In this document: positions 22,246-34,140 of the stretch, piece by piece
Layout of the letters: each line of letters begins with the position of its first letter
Numbering within the stretch: position 1 is the stretch's first letter
Assembly (NCBI GenBank): GCA_007026445.1
Contig: VDMD01000010.1
Coordinates: 682,001-746,000 of the forward strand
Reading direction: 5' to 3'
DNA: 64,000 bases
Source of the DNA: Schizophyllum amplum
Lineage: Eukaryota; Basidiomycota; Agaricomycetes; Agaricales; Schizophyllaceae
Notes under the pieces: model-generated
What the model was told of the DNA's origin: nothing
The model's input: only the letters and a program-made list of their open reading frames with translations
The model's database searches: none
Position numbers and translations under genes: made by a program

Positions 22246-25200
22246 ATGAAGTTCGCCAAGTGAGTGACCTTCATATTCGTCGTTATGCTGTGACAGTGGA
22301 TTTGCCCCCGCAGGTATCTCGAGGAAGTCCAGGTGTGTGAATATGTGCTGTGTTGCCTCAAATTCCACTAACTCGACTTCCAGACACCCGAGTGGAAGAA
22401 GGCATACATGTAAGCATTGTCGTGCTTCGCATACCCGTCCGACTGACTGTTGAGATGCTAGTGACTACCGCGCCCTGAAGAAATGTATCGCACGAGTGCG
22501 CTTGGCACAGGAGGGCCAGGCGCATGCCGGCCTACCCACTGACGGGGTGTACCCTGCCTCGCCCATCGACAGCGCGCCACCCGTCTCCCCTGCAGGGTTC
22601 CACGTGGCTGTGTCCCCACTGGAACCGTCGCAGACAGCCTGTGCGCCGCGTTTCTTGCCGGATGAGATTGCGGAGGTGACGGAGGAGCCGGGCGAGGTGG
22701 CGGAAGAGCCGCGGGGCCACATCTACCTCGATGTGCCGCAAGAGGACGAGGGCGGGAGAGGGGAGGCGTCATATGCGTCGCATGCATCGGGCCATACATC
22801 GCATGCATCGGGCCATACGTCGCACGCGTCGGGGCCGACGGCGCGCAGCCATCCGACGAGCCATGGGGCGTCGTTGATGAGAAGGATGACGGAAACGATG
22901 AGCCGGATGTCGGGGATGCAGAGGCGGGGGACTGGGTTCTCGATGCATGGTATGGCTCGGGGTTACGATGTGGAAATATGGCTGACTGACCGTCTATATA
23001 GGTGCTATGCGCCTGCTGACGACGACCCCGCAACCGTTCACCACGGCATCGAGCTATGCGACGCTGTTGACGCTGCTGTCAGCGCTCGAGATGAATTTCT
23101 TCGTGCTGTTGGATAATGAGCGGGAGAAGATCGAGGCCTTCTATGTGGCGCGGGAGAAGGAACTTCGGGAGCGCACGACGCTGCTGAGGGAGCAGTTGAA
23201 CGAGCTGGCTGAGCACCGCAAATTGCTCGATGTAAGCAGAATTATGCTCTTGCTGTCATGCGCTCCGTTCACGCCCCTACCCACAGGCCCAGCTCAGCGC
23301 GCGATCTTGGGTGCCCCCGTCGCTGCCGCCGAACCTGCGGTCCAGGATCTTTAGTGCGAAGCCGTCACCCAGCAGCACGCTGAGCCCGACGCCGACGAGA
23401 CACTCGAGCACGCCGACAGGGTACGCGAACGCGCCGGTCGAAGGCTTTGATAGCGCGGACATTGAGAAAGGATTTGCGAAGAGGAATACGCACAAGCGCG
23501 ACCACTCAGCGACATCGACGTTTTGGAGGCTCCCGGGGATCGTGGACCCGGATGATTACCAGCATGCGAAGGGGAGCTTGAAGAAGGCTGTTACGGAGCA
23601 TTATAGGTACGTTGATAGTTCCAGGATTCAATCAGGACCGGGTGGCTTACTGCATTCGATAGAGCCTTAGAATTACTGCAGAACTACCGCGTACGGATAG
23701 CTTAGGCTGCTGTCAGAGGTATGGGTGCTGACCGGCTCTTAGATTCTGAACATTACTGGCTTTCGCAAAGCGTTGAAGAAGTTCCAGAAGGTCACCAAGG
23801 TTCGTCCTCGCTGTGCGCATTGATCGCGCGTCACTCACCCATAGGCGGCAGATCGTCTGCAGCGACCTCTATATGCGAGAGAAGGTTGACAATAGCGCCT
23901 TCGCCTCTGATTGTAAGATCAAGCAGATGATGACCGAGATGGAAAGCCTATATGCGTCTCGCTTCAGTACGCACCTTTGTTTGACCCAATGTACCGCGGC
24001 TGACAGTGTGCATAGCGGATGGCGACAAGAAGCGCGCGACGTCCCGCTTGCGTGCGGCCACGACGCAGAAGACTCATCATTTCAGCACTTTGCGTACCGG
24101 TATCGGGATCGGTGTCTCGCTCCCGCCCTTGGCGTTGGGAATCTACTTTGGTGCGTTGCACGCTGCGGGATTACTTCACTGCCTAACTAATTGCTACACC
24201 TTTCACAGTCTCTCAGGTCTCCGTCCGTGAAGAGCTGCCGGCCTGGGATGCGTTGTTGCTCATCTATGGGATCCTCCTCCTCCCCGTCCTGCTGGCGATA
24301 TTCATTGGACATAACATACTCGTTTGGGCGCATACACGCATTAACTACGCGTTCATTTTCGGTATGCGTTTTACTGCAGGCCAGCGAAGAGTTGTTGCTA
24401 AGCCATGTCAGGTCTCGATATGCGGACGCGCCTCGACTTTCGGGAATACTTCGAGGTGCGCTCACACTTTGCCAGGTATCGCGCGTCAGTTCATGCTCTG
24501 TAGATGCCGACACGTCTGCTTGCGGCGCTTTGCTGGGCATTCTTCCTGACCTTTTATCGCGTTGGCCAACCCGAACTGTGGCCGCTGGTCTGGCTTGGGG
24601 TTGTCGTCCTTATGCTTGTTAACCCTCTGCCTATCGACTCCCGGCCGTCACGGTACTGGCTTCTGAGAACTTCTGGCCGTCTCTTTGTCTCCGGCACGCG
24701 CCGTGTTGATGTACGTTGATCGTTTGTTCTTAGATGCTCTCGTATCTAACTTTTCCCCCTAGTTCGCCGATTTCTGGCTTGGGTGCGATCTTAACCCCAG
24801 GCATCCATGACCTTCCGCTCACGCCTTTCTCAGCGATCAGATCAGCAGTCTGGTATTCTCGTTGTCGCACATATACGTAGTCCCGTGCATCTACGTTATC
24901 AACTTCGATGAGGATTGGCGCGAGCGGTGCATGGCGGAATCAGCGGAGTGGCCTGCCTTGTTTGCGATCGGAACCATACCGTTCTTCATTCGTGTCATAC
25001 AGTCAATTAAGCGCTACTGCGATTCCGGGTTGACGACGCACATCCTCAATGTACGTCTCGTACCTTCCGCTGCCGCTTGCTAACGACAACTGACAATGCC
25101 ATCCAATGTAGGCTGGAAAATACAGCCTCGGGATCGTCATGTATCTCTTATATTTCCGATGGCGACACACGGGTGAGGGTTCAGCGCATTTTATGGATAA

Positions 25201-25897
25201 CAAGCTCACCTACCCCTGCAGATGAATGGAGTAGAAGCTTCTACTTCGCTTACATCGCTGTGGCCCTGATGTACTCCGTTTTTGCCTGTGGCTGGGTAAG
25301 CGTTCCTCGCGCCTTTCAGAAAGCGATCTGACCGCTGTATCAGGACCTGCTTATGGACTGGTCTATCCTGCGGGCGAATGCGACGATCTTCCTTCTTCGG
25401 GACGAGTTGTTATACACCCACCACATCTACGTAAGAATTGAGCCCGCCTTGGAATGAGTATTGCGTACTGATAAGAGTTCAAGCTTTACTACGTTGCTGG
25501 CGTAAGATTGTCGTGATTGCCGGGCCTTTCGTACGAGCTGACCTCCTTTGCAGTTCTACAACATATTCTGCCGCTTTGCATGGGTTATCTACGTCCCAAA
25601 GGCTGGTCCGGATTTCCTTCTCCGGAGTTTTATTGTTGGCGGCCTCGAGATCACCAGGCGCTGGGTGTGGAACTTCTGTGAGTCCAGGCTGACTCCAAAT
25701 ATGCCCTTTGAGGCTTACTTTCTCTTCAGATCGCCTGGAGAACGAGCATATTGGTAATGTGGTACGTGTTGTGCGCTTCTGTTTCCATGCCGCTCGTATT
25801 CATGAACGTGCAGGACCAATACCGAGCTACGCGCGAGATTCCGCTTCCCTACTGGCTAGATGAGGACGTGGACAAGGAAGAAGCACGCGACATGTAA
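22246..25897 (+). CDS. SYG1: SPX-EXS phosphate transporter/sensor (XPR1/SYG1 family)
   Basis: Twenty-one exons sum to 2,535 nt, 844 residues, without a break. The first exons (22246..22259, 22314..22332, 22384..22409) spell MKFAKYLEEVQTPEWKKAY, the start of an SPX domain, continuing IDYRALKKCIARV. SPX domains bind inositol pyrophosphates and report phosphate status. The rest of SPX holds EMNFFVLLDNEREKIEAFY, ITGFRKALKKFQKVTK and a long Ser/Pro linker. The C-terminal half has several membrane segments (GIGIGVSLPPLALGIYF, ALLLIYGILLLPVLLAIFIG) and the EXS domain: FADFWLGDQISSLVF, YAGKYSLG-like AGKYSLGIVMYLLYFRW, DWSILR and ITRRWVWNFYRLENEH. The family exports phosphate or regulates it. Three very small exons (14, 19, 20 nt) stand out. 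The symbol follows the yeast homolog; orthology is likely but not proven here. Confidence 0.94.
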
Positions 25898-26094
25898 TTT
25901 ATCCAACCTCTCATGATACTCGTATGCTTTATCCTCAGCTAGTATCCTGCATAACTTGCTATCTATTCTGCCACGAATTCTGCCACGACTTTGACTTCTT
26001 CACGTACTCTATTTACGTAGTAGTACCCAGCTAGATTCATGCCATTGTACTTTCTCGTCGAACATCGTTGCATACATTTGGATATCCAACGCGC

Positions 26095-28369
26095 TCACTG
26101 ATGCGTCGAGCCGCGCATACTCCACCAAAAGGAGCACCTCTTCATGAGTGCCGCGTCTGTTCCCACTTGAGCCGTATACGGCACGCCGCTCTCCGTCACA
26201 TTGAAGAGCACCTCTTCCGGGTTTTTGATTGCCCACGTCGATACGGAGGTGGTTTCCAACCACTGTGGAGTGGGTAGCGACAAGCCCGTCACCTTGTTCA
26301 TGGAACCGATGACGCTGTCTGCGGTCGTCTTGACTAACTTTGACCAGCCCGCGGCGTCGAGGAAGCGTCTACGGGGCTTGCCGCCCAGCACGTAGCTCAT
26401 GAAGTAGTCAGAAAAGGCGCCGGCGAACTCAGCACTGGGCGGGTCCCATACGAATGGCTTGATACCACGCAGACTGAAAGATGAAGGTTGAGCCTCGTGA
26501 TTTGTGGCGCAGGGCCTCAGAGAAACTCACGACCGGAAGAACATATTGATATCCTGTCCATGTGCACCGGGCGGAATGGCGAGCGTCCCCTGTAAAGAGT
26601 GAGTCATCGCGCGAATGGTCACTCGTAACCATTTCGCATACCTTGTACATCCTGTCGAAACCGTGACCCAAGTTGTACGTCGGGCACACGAAAATTGCTG
26701 CCAAACATGGATAAGTAGTGAGACATTACAAAGTCCATGCACACACCTTCACTCATGACTAACGTCTGCATGCGCGTCGATGACCCCATGCCTTCGTACA
26801 GAGCCGCGCCGGTCCTTGCGTCTTCCGCAGACAACGTCGGGAATAGCTTCGATATGTAGTTCTCCAGGAAAAGAGCAGCCGTCTCGGAGGTCACGAACTC
26901 GCCGCCTTCGTCCGAGTTGGTCATGGTCAGAATTTCGTTCTGCGTGGTGGTTGTCAGCAGAGGCAAACAGCCGCAGGTCCAAGTTGAGGCGTACTATATT
27001 GAGCTCTCCACGCTCGACCGCCTGTAAGGGGGCGCGTCGAACTAAGGTCCCGTCGACCACGGGTGCCATGATGAAGGTGCCAAAGAACGCGCCAGTAGTG
27101 ATGTTGTAGTTAATTGCCCGAAGCGTCTCGAAATCCACTTCACGCAAGCAATCGAGGGATTCGCAGCCTGCCTGCGCCAGGATTACGCTGTAAATCGTCT
27201 TCGAGAAGGTATCAGAAGCTGGTCCGAGGTCCGATATATCGAGCGAAGTAGGCGTCGCACCTCGGGGATCTCGTCGTCAAAGGAATATTCTGGCGGGACG
27301 AAAAGCGAGCTCAGCATTGCTTTCTTGAACAATGGAGGGTTCGTGTTTCCGCCGTTCGCAATGATGTGGTGTAGGACTGAGCCGCCACCCGCAGACTGTC
27401 CCCATATTGTCACGTCCGATGCGTCGCCGCCAAACTTTGCGATCTGTATGATCGCTTTGTGAGCTTGCATCCTTAGATCTGATTCGGCAGGACGTACGTG
27501 TTCTTGCACCCACCGCAAGGCGCGTTGCTGGTCCACTGAGCGTTATGATGAGCAACTGTGGATGTAGCCAAGTTGGAGAGTACTGACATAGACCCGCGTT
27601 CAGCGCACCATCGTCCTTCACGCCCGTGCCCGCTAGAAAGCCAAAGATGCCCAACCTGTACTGAATAGTTACGACCACAGCTTGACTATTCGCCGCTGCG
27701 ACCAAGTCGTCGCCGTTATATGGGCCACCCCCAGGATATCCCGAGCTGCTGCCCGTTTGATAGCCTCCGCCATGGATCCAGACTATCACGGGCTTCTTTC
27801 CCGCGGGCTCCTCCTTCAAGTCTCCGGGCATGAAGACGCTGCGTGACAAAGATTGAGCGGCGGTCAAGTTGTTGGAACAGAGAGGCTGGCGTACTTCAGA
27901 AAGAGACAATCTTCTGACTGTACAGAAAACGGCTGCTGAGGACGGGGGAGGGGCGCGAAGCCCATGTCTCCGCATGCGCACATGGGCGGGTAATGGTCTG
28001 CCTTCCGAAGTGGAGCGCTAGAGTCGAGCAGAGGCGCTTCTGGAGCTCGCCAGCGCTGACTGCCTAGTAGACTATGGTCACGTCCCTTTTCTCCAATGTG
28101 AAGAAGAGCGTACCCGTCGGTGGCACCGCATACCGCATGCCTAAGAAACGTGTGGTACCCGTGCCGACATCGGTGACACCTTCATACTTGGCGTAGCCAA
28201 CGTCCACGACCGGCCCAAGTATGTCTTGCACCATAGCGTGCTCGCTTGCGTTGACCCCGACATCGGGAGGTGACGGGTTCAGTCCGAGCTCGGCATCTGA
28301 TATGCTGGCGACCGCGAGGGGAACGCAGAGCAGAGAAAGCAAGAGCAATCGAAGATGCGCTATGCGCAT
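26095..28369 (-). CDS. Secreted carboxylesterase type B (esterase 2)
   Basis: Ten exons (28114..28369, 27895..28063, 27588..27838, 27498..27535, 27261..27443, 26995..27198, 26747..26939, 26642..26697, 26531..26589, 26095..26473) sum to 1,788 nt, 595 residues, with no frame break. A signal peptide (MRIAHLRLLLLSLLCVPLAVA) is followed by FLGMRYAVPPTG, SEDCLFL, VIVWIHGGGYQTGS, YRLGIFGFLAG, DQQRALRWVQEH and the nucleophile elbow GQSAG. Most of the family has GESAG; GQSAG is an allowed variant. TNSDEGGEF contains the probable acid. A conventional catalytic His block (GAxH) is not obvious where esterase 1 has GAMNHSG (here LDAAGWSKL). The activity is therefore less certain. It is a diverged paralog of esterase 1, sharing most intron sites. 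Confidence 0.88.
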
Positions 28370-29216
28370 GATATGTGGCGATGCAAAAGGTACGAAGGTA
28401 AACTGGGTCAGCTCAGCGCTCGGGAATTTACTTCGAAACAGTGTACTTATTGCCTTAGTAAAGGCGCTCCCTTTGCCATGCAGAACTTACCTTTACTTGA
28501 CGTCCGAATAGGAGATACGAAAGGACAATCACTAGAAGTGGCTCATGCGGCTCAAGTAGACAGCTGTGAGCCACGGAGGTCGTGAATCGTTACTTAAGCT
28601 TTAAGTGTGGTCGTGGTTCGTCGACGTGAAGAACAAACTTCAAAGCCACGCCGTGGGAGTATCATCATCCATCTTTCCCGCGCGACGGCCGGGCCTCCGG
28701 GCCGCTCGGAAGTCGCCGTTCTTTCTGCTTGCGTTCTGCTTTCTTTGTTCTTTCTTTCATGTTCACCAATTTCAACTGTGACTTCCTACTGAATCAACCT
28801 TTTACGCCTCAAGAAATGATGTGCTGCGATAGCTTCCCAGATGTGTGGCAAATCAGCCTCCCGCTGCCAGAGCCTGCCCTTGTCAATAACTCGAACCTGT
28901 AATGGACCAGCGAGTATCACAGCATCCGGAGGCCGTGCCGTCTGTCATGAAGACCGAGGCGTGCCCTCCATCCCGCAGCCACGTTGTCCAGATATGTCCT
29001 CGAGGATCGATCTCTGCCGAGCAGCGAGCTTCGACCTCTCCCCTTTGTTGACCTTGCGGTGTCGTTGTTGACCTCTGGTCTTCATACACCCCCGTCACAA
29101 AGGACGAGCCGGAATTGACCACCCCTTTGTCATCCCTCTTCCTGATGGTCTTCCTCGCTGCTTAAATAGCGAGCAGCAGTGCCCATATGTGCTGCTCTAT
29201 CTTCACCTGTCACGTC
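28370..29216. promoter_or_regulatory. Divergent intergenic region, esterase 2 / Ser-Pro-rich gene
   Basis: No gene is recognised. A TTAAATAG element about 55 bp before the ATG at 29217 may serve the rightward gene. Confidence 0.4.
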
Positions 29217-30187
29217 ATGGGATTCTTGTCGCGCTCCTCCTCGAAGAAGTCGGTGAAGAAGGGCAAGTCAGTGAAGGCGGCAAGCGAGGGCTCTGTGTAC
29301 GATCAAGTGCGTAGTTCGTTGCATTGACCGGATACTGGGTCGCTGATACGTGCTCAGCCGTCGCCTACTAGGAGCTACTTGTCTCTGCCCCGATCAACGA
29401 ATGGGTCTATGCCGCGATCAGCGAACGAGTCACCCTCACGAACACGCTCACGACCAACCAGCGAAGATGTCCGCGCGCTCTTTTACCCTTCATACCCTCA
29501 CGAACGCTCACTATCTGCGTGTAGACTCATGATTTCCCCGCCACGAATGCGTCCTCTGCCGAACCTCCCAACGCCCGCGTCCCCTGCGGCGATAATGTCT
29601 GGGCGCGCCTCTCCGCGCGCGATACTACCTCCTTCCACCTCGACTTTGTCGACACGCAGGGTCGCCGGGTAGACCCTGCGCTCGACGTCTACGATATCAG
29701 CGGTCCCGGGAGCATGCGGCGTGTCGTCGCCGGGTACGACGAACCCGTCCCGGAACCAATATCGAAGCGCTCGAAACGCTCACCTCTGCGCGAGCGCACG
29801 CTCCGGGAGCGCACGATCAGCAGCGCGAACCGCCCCGACAGTGCCCATTTCCTCAACAAATATGTCAACTCAACGCCGTCGTTGAGCAGCTATCAGCTGT
29901 CCTCACCTTCGCCGACTCCGCCTGCGACGCCCAAGGGCCGTCCGGCGACGCCGACGAAGGGCGCGCAGGCTTTCTCTGATTTTCTAGCGTCTGTGACGCC
30001 CATGCCACGGTATATCTTGCACCTGGGCGGTCGGTATCAGATACGCCGGAATGCGGATATTGTGGCGAGCGTGGACTTTCGCATCCACTTTGCTATGGCG
30101 GGCATATGTGGCGCGGCACTGGTAGGCAGTGCGCAAAATGGGCAGATACAGGAAGGGAGCGTACAAGAGGCGTGGAGCGCAGTATAA
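29217..30187 (+). CDS. Ser/Pro-rich protein of unknown function (frame break inside)
   Basis: Exon 1 (29217..29306) encodes MGFLSRSSSKKSVKKGKSV and ends SVYDQ. Exon 2 begins at about 29359 with PSPTRSYLSLPRS. The protein is rich in Ser, Pro and Arg with many S-P sites (SPPRMRPLPNLPTP, SSPSPTPPATPKG) and is probably disordered. No domain is recognised. The N-terminal MGxxxR/S plus basic cluster could be a lipid-anchor signal, but that is speculation. Near 29667-29669 the frame changes: STRRVAG runs into TAG, while the next frame continues VDPALDVYDISGPG. A one-base loss in a G run explains this. A 40-nt intron (29661-29700) is the alternative. The last 60 codons after PMPR look less coding-like and may include an intron. 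Confidence 0.6.
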
Positions 30188-30505
30188 GTCGAATCACTAT
30201 CAGTTTGCCATGCTCCTATAGCGACAGGCATCTCGAAGGCCCGGGAGGGATAGTTAAATTACTGTTGCGCGCAACCACGGCAACAGGAATCCTGAAATCG
30301 AACTACTTGACTGAGCATGCTGCGAGGTCGACGAGAGAAGTATAGCGTCCTTCGTAGTACAGTCCGCCGATCAGAGTCGATGAGTGGTGGAGGATGTAGC
30401 GTCAAGCCCGAGAGGGGAAGCTGCAGCCAAGCAAAACCAAATGAAACCAAAAACTCCGGCGGCAACCTTCCTGCCACCGTATCACCATTCGCTGTGCTTG
30501 CGATG

Positions 30506-32909
30506 ATGCAGCAGGGCACCAAGAGACCACGCGTCAATGACTACACTGGAGAACACTCGAAAACAGCTGTTGCTGCTCGAAGCGAGAAGTTCTACATGCC
30601 TGGGGGCGACCTCATAGTGCAGGTAAGTCTACACCCGAATTGGCACTGCAAAGATCATCTCGTAGGGTAGGACTCCATTGCGCCATCACCCACTGCATAT
30701 ATTGACGTTAAACTAATTGACTGCCATTGAACAGGCAGAGAATACTCTTTACTGTCTTCATTCGTACCATTTCACGCGAGCCACATCCTTCTAGGACCCC
30801 GGGCAATGCGCCAAGATGTCCGATCCAAAAAGTCGGCCTTTTTGGCATTTCCGTCGCACGGATTTTTGCCACTTTGGGGGTCTTTCAGTCGCATTGAGAT
30901 CGAACACGCACTTTCCAGCCAAATCTCGTCGCACTTTGGATCGAACTTGGCTAGTGACGGGTCACCCAAAGCTCTGGGCCTTTGCCTCGGAAGGGTTGCG
31001 CCCACCCATTTGTTGGTTTGGCGTAGCAAGAAGCTTTCGAGACCCCCGACGACCGTCGCATCATGGATCGAACCTGGCTATCGACGCCCTCACGCGGCGC
31101 ACGTTGGATCAGACCTTCGGCACGCAATCTGACCTTTCCGGCGCATTGGGATCGGGCCTCAGCGCTTTCTGGGGGTCTAATTCAGCGCACAAGGATCGAA
31201 CATATAGGCGTATTGCCCGGGGTCCTATCCTTCTTTGATGGTGATCTGCCGGACGGTCGACCGGTGTCGCAAAGCGCGGTTGGCGGCTGCGACAATAACC
31301 CACTCGTCTTAAATGTTTTATCTGAAGACTTCAATGCCCTCATGTGGTTCTTCTACCAGTCAGGCTACGAATGGTGCGTTGGTTTTCACTGCAATCACTC
31401 GCCTGAACGAAGCTTACTGACAAGTTTCTTGTAACAGGCTTGACACCGTCGATGCGACCCGCACACCTTTCTGGGAGTAAATTTTGACCGTTGCTGAAAA
31501 GTACGGGATGAGCCAGGTCTCGCGCGTCGCCTGCCACGCGCTTGATCGCGCTGGCAGCCTCAGCGACATACGGAAGGTCGCACTCTGCGTAAGGCATCGC
31601 CTCAGGAACCATTGGGTTGCCGACGAGCTCAAGCGACTCGTCATGCGCAAGGAGTCCTTGTCTGCAGCGGATATCGCGCTCGCGGGCCTCAACACGTCGG
31701 CGAGCATCGCTGGTGCACGTGAGCGACTGCTGAGCTCCTTACTCTCCGCAGAGCGTACTCGGCGGCGGATTCCTCCTAGCTGCGGCCCAGGCGCAAAGTG
31801 CAGCCAGTGTAATCGGACTGCAACTTGTGACATGGGGTGCATGTATGCTATTCGACGCGGACTAACTTATGTTTGATGCGACCTTACAACCGCATTGCAC
31901 GTTGTGTCCATCAAGGACCACTACGCCATCTGAGGCTGAACCGCCGTCTTCTGCAACGGCGAAAGAGGCGCTATCGACAGTTGATCTGTTCGCCGGTGCG
32001 TGCTGCCACGACGCGTGGGTGTATCACTTACCACTATATGATCACAGGACTGGACAGTGCCCCCGGCCCCCCTCACCCTCGGCGTCACGCTGCTTCACGA
32101 AGCGCAGACTGGACGGGGATGGTTTCTTCCAGGTGAGATCTGATTTGGTAATGCTGCGTTTCGACACACAGGACTGAGACTTTTTAGATAGAGGAGCGCA
32201 TATTTCAGATACTTACACGCGTACCACCTATCCAAAGCCTCTGCCGTATTCGCCGGGATGTACTCGCTTCCGCCAGTTAACCGCTCGGTCAAGGAAGGCG
32301 TCACCGAGAACAACTCCATCAAGCTGGACGTCAAGGCGCGGGACTTCGAGAACCTCCTCTATCTCTTTTACGATGCGCCCTACGAATGGTGCGTATTCAA
32401 GTTAAACTATCTACGTCTGCGCTTATCTATTTGGTCGTCCATGTATCACTGCTGACTGACTTCCTCACCCTCGCAGGTTACCGACTGTGGTCGACAGCGC
32501 CATCCCCATGTGGGAGTCAGTTCTCCACCTCGCTGACATGTTCGACATGCACGAAGTCAAGGTCGTCGCCCTGCACGCGCTCGGCCGTCCAGGGGCGCTC
32601 GCCGACGTACACAAGATCGCTCTGTACAACGAGTATGGCATAGCGCGCTCTTGGGCCAATAGCGCGTTCACCCGCGTGTGCACGCGCACGGACGCGCTGA
32701 CGGGCGACGAGATTGCGGAGCTGAAGCCGGCGACCGCGGCGGTGCTTAGAAGGGCAAGAGAGGCCTTGCTTCGGGGCATGAAACTTGGGGTGTGCATGCC
32801 TGATATAACGGTCTATAATGAAGTTTTTGACGGGTTGCTTCAGACAAAGGCTCATACAGCAGAGAGAATCCAAGAGGTTGTCAACAAGAACTTCATGGTT
32901 TCGGGGTGA
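30506..32909 (+). pseudogene. Double BTB/POZ gene copy C, inactivated
   Basis: It has the same order of blocks as copies A and B, but on the plus strand: MQQGTKRPRVNDYTG with FYMPGGDL (exon 1 to 30622), HSYHFTRATSF interrupted by a MITE, ALMWFFYQSGYEW, KYGMSQVSRVACHALDRAG, a Cys cluster CSQCNRTATC, SASRCFTK, KLDVKARDFENLLYLFYDAPYEW and VVALHALGRPGALADVHK. Lesions are the 434-bp insertion at 30793-31226, an in-frame TAA at 31478-31480 where A and B have Ser, a frame change around 31840-31870, and a missing base in the C run near 32072. The last exon (about 32480-32909) is well preserved, so decay is recent or that part is still used. Confidence 0.85.
30793..31226. mobile_element. 434-bp MITE with 8-bp target duplication
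   Basis: Terminal inverted repeats of about 34 bp start AGGACCCCGGGCAAT (four mismatches between the ends). Flanking 8-bp direct repeats ATCCTTCT (30785-30792 and 31227-31234) are perfect. Deleting the element and one copy restores RATSFFDG in the BTB exon. An 8-bp duplication fits hAT-like or other 8-bp classes; the TIR does not begin with the usual hAT CAGGG. There is no ORF of its own. Confidence 0.93.
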
Positions 32910-34140
32910 TTTTGTATGAATTGTAATGGTGTTGCAGGCGCTGTTTGGCAATCAATCTACATAGTTGGCGAGTTTTGCGCCAATTTTTTCTGGTCCTTGA
33001 GGCTTGACGATTGCTTGACGAGGCACCATATCTGCGTACGGTGGTGCTATCTGGCATTCTTCCCATCGCAACGCTCACTCGCTCAGGGTGCAGGACATTA
33101 GACCGTATTTGCACCAGGTTATATTGACTTCTGCACCTGAATTATGGCCCCGCTTCCAATGAAGTGCCCAGTATATATATACGAGACTACATGCAATACT
33201 AAAGCGTCACAATAATGCATTTGCATGGGTCTGAGCCCAACATAGCCTGACCACTCGCTGCCAGGCCGCCGGAGAGGGCCGGAGGAGGGCTATAAACGTC
33301 GCCATGGGGCTCGACGAGGGACGTGTAGACCCACACTCGCCCCAGCAGCTTACCATCAGCTTTCTAGGCGCCAGAGACTGCTCACGACGGACTAGACGCT
33401 GTCCGGGTTATGGCTAGCCTGTTCATAATATATTGGGTGCAGCACGTTCTGTACTCGCCGCTCTCCAAAAGTCATTAACGGCCGAATTTCGAGTATTTCT
33501 GAGAGCTCTTGGAGTTCAATACAAAGCCAATATAACCTGGTGCAAATACGGTCTATTCAAACATTCCACTTCTCTCGTCGTCGTTGTGACATCGCAGCAG
33601 AACTCACTGTGATTGAAGTTCAAATTAGCTTTCAGCGTTCCTCCCGACTCGTACTTAAGCGCGGTACGCCTGTCTTCCGCTTAAAACGACCGGATATACT
33701 ACCTGTTTTGTCTTACAATAAGCATTGCAACTCTACTGAGAGATTTCAAAAGGATCCTGGGAAGTTGGTGAGATTCTGAGAAGTGAGCATCTCAAATGGG
33801 GAAGGGGACAAAGGCTTCCATTTACGGACGTGAGAAGAGATCAGTGAACTCGATTGCTTCAATTGTTAGATGTACCCCTCCAGTGACGCGTTGGCGACTC
33901 GCACGAATCTCAATCAGAAGTCCAATGATTCGAGAAGTGGGGTTGGAAGGAAGGAAGGGTAGGCTGGGCCAGGGTAAGTAAAGCTGTGTGAAGGCCGGTT
34001 CAAGTTGGTGATCGACGGCTGCGGCCGGCCTATCGGCGAACCGATCGGACTGCTCCTGCTTCCTGTCAGCGTTCAGCGTCTCTGTTTGCAACCTACGCAC
34101 AACCTATTCCTCCAATCGTTGTTGACGCTGGCCGCCCACG
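32910..34140. other. Spacer between BTB copy C and the histidine kinase
   Basis: It contains the MITE at 33101-33553. The remaining sequence shows no gene; the last few hundred bases should hold the kinase promoter. Confidence 0.6.
33101..33553. mobile_element. 453-bp MITE flanked by TA
   Basis: Perfect 26-bp inverted ends start GACCGTATTTGCACCAGG (33101-33126, 33528-33553). Both sides are flanked by TA (33099-33100, 33554-33555), which fits a Tc1/mariner-type target site. A 3-bp ATT reading is also possible. No coding capacity. Confidence 0.85.
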
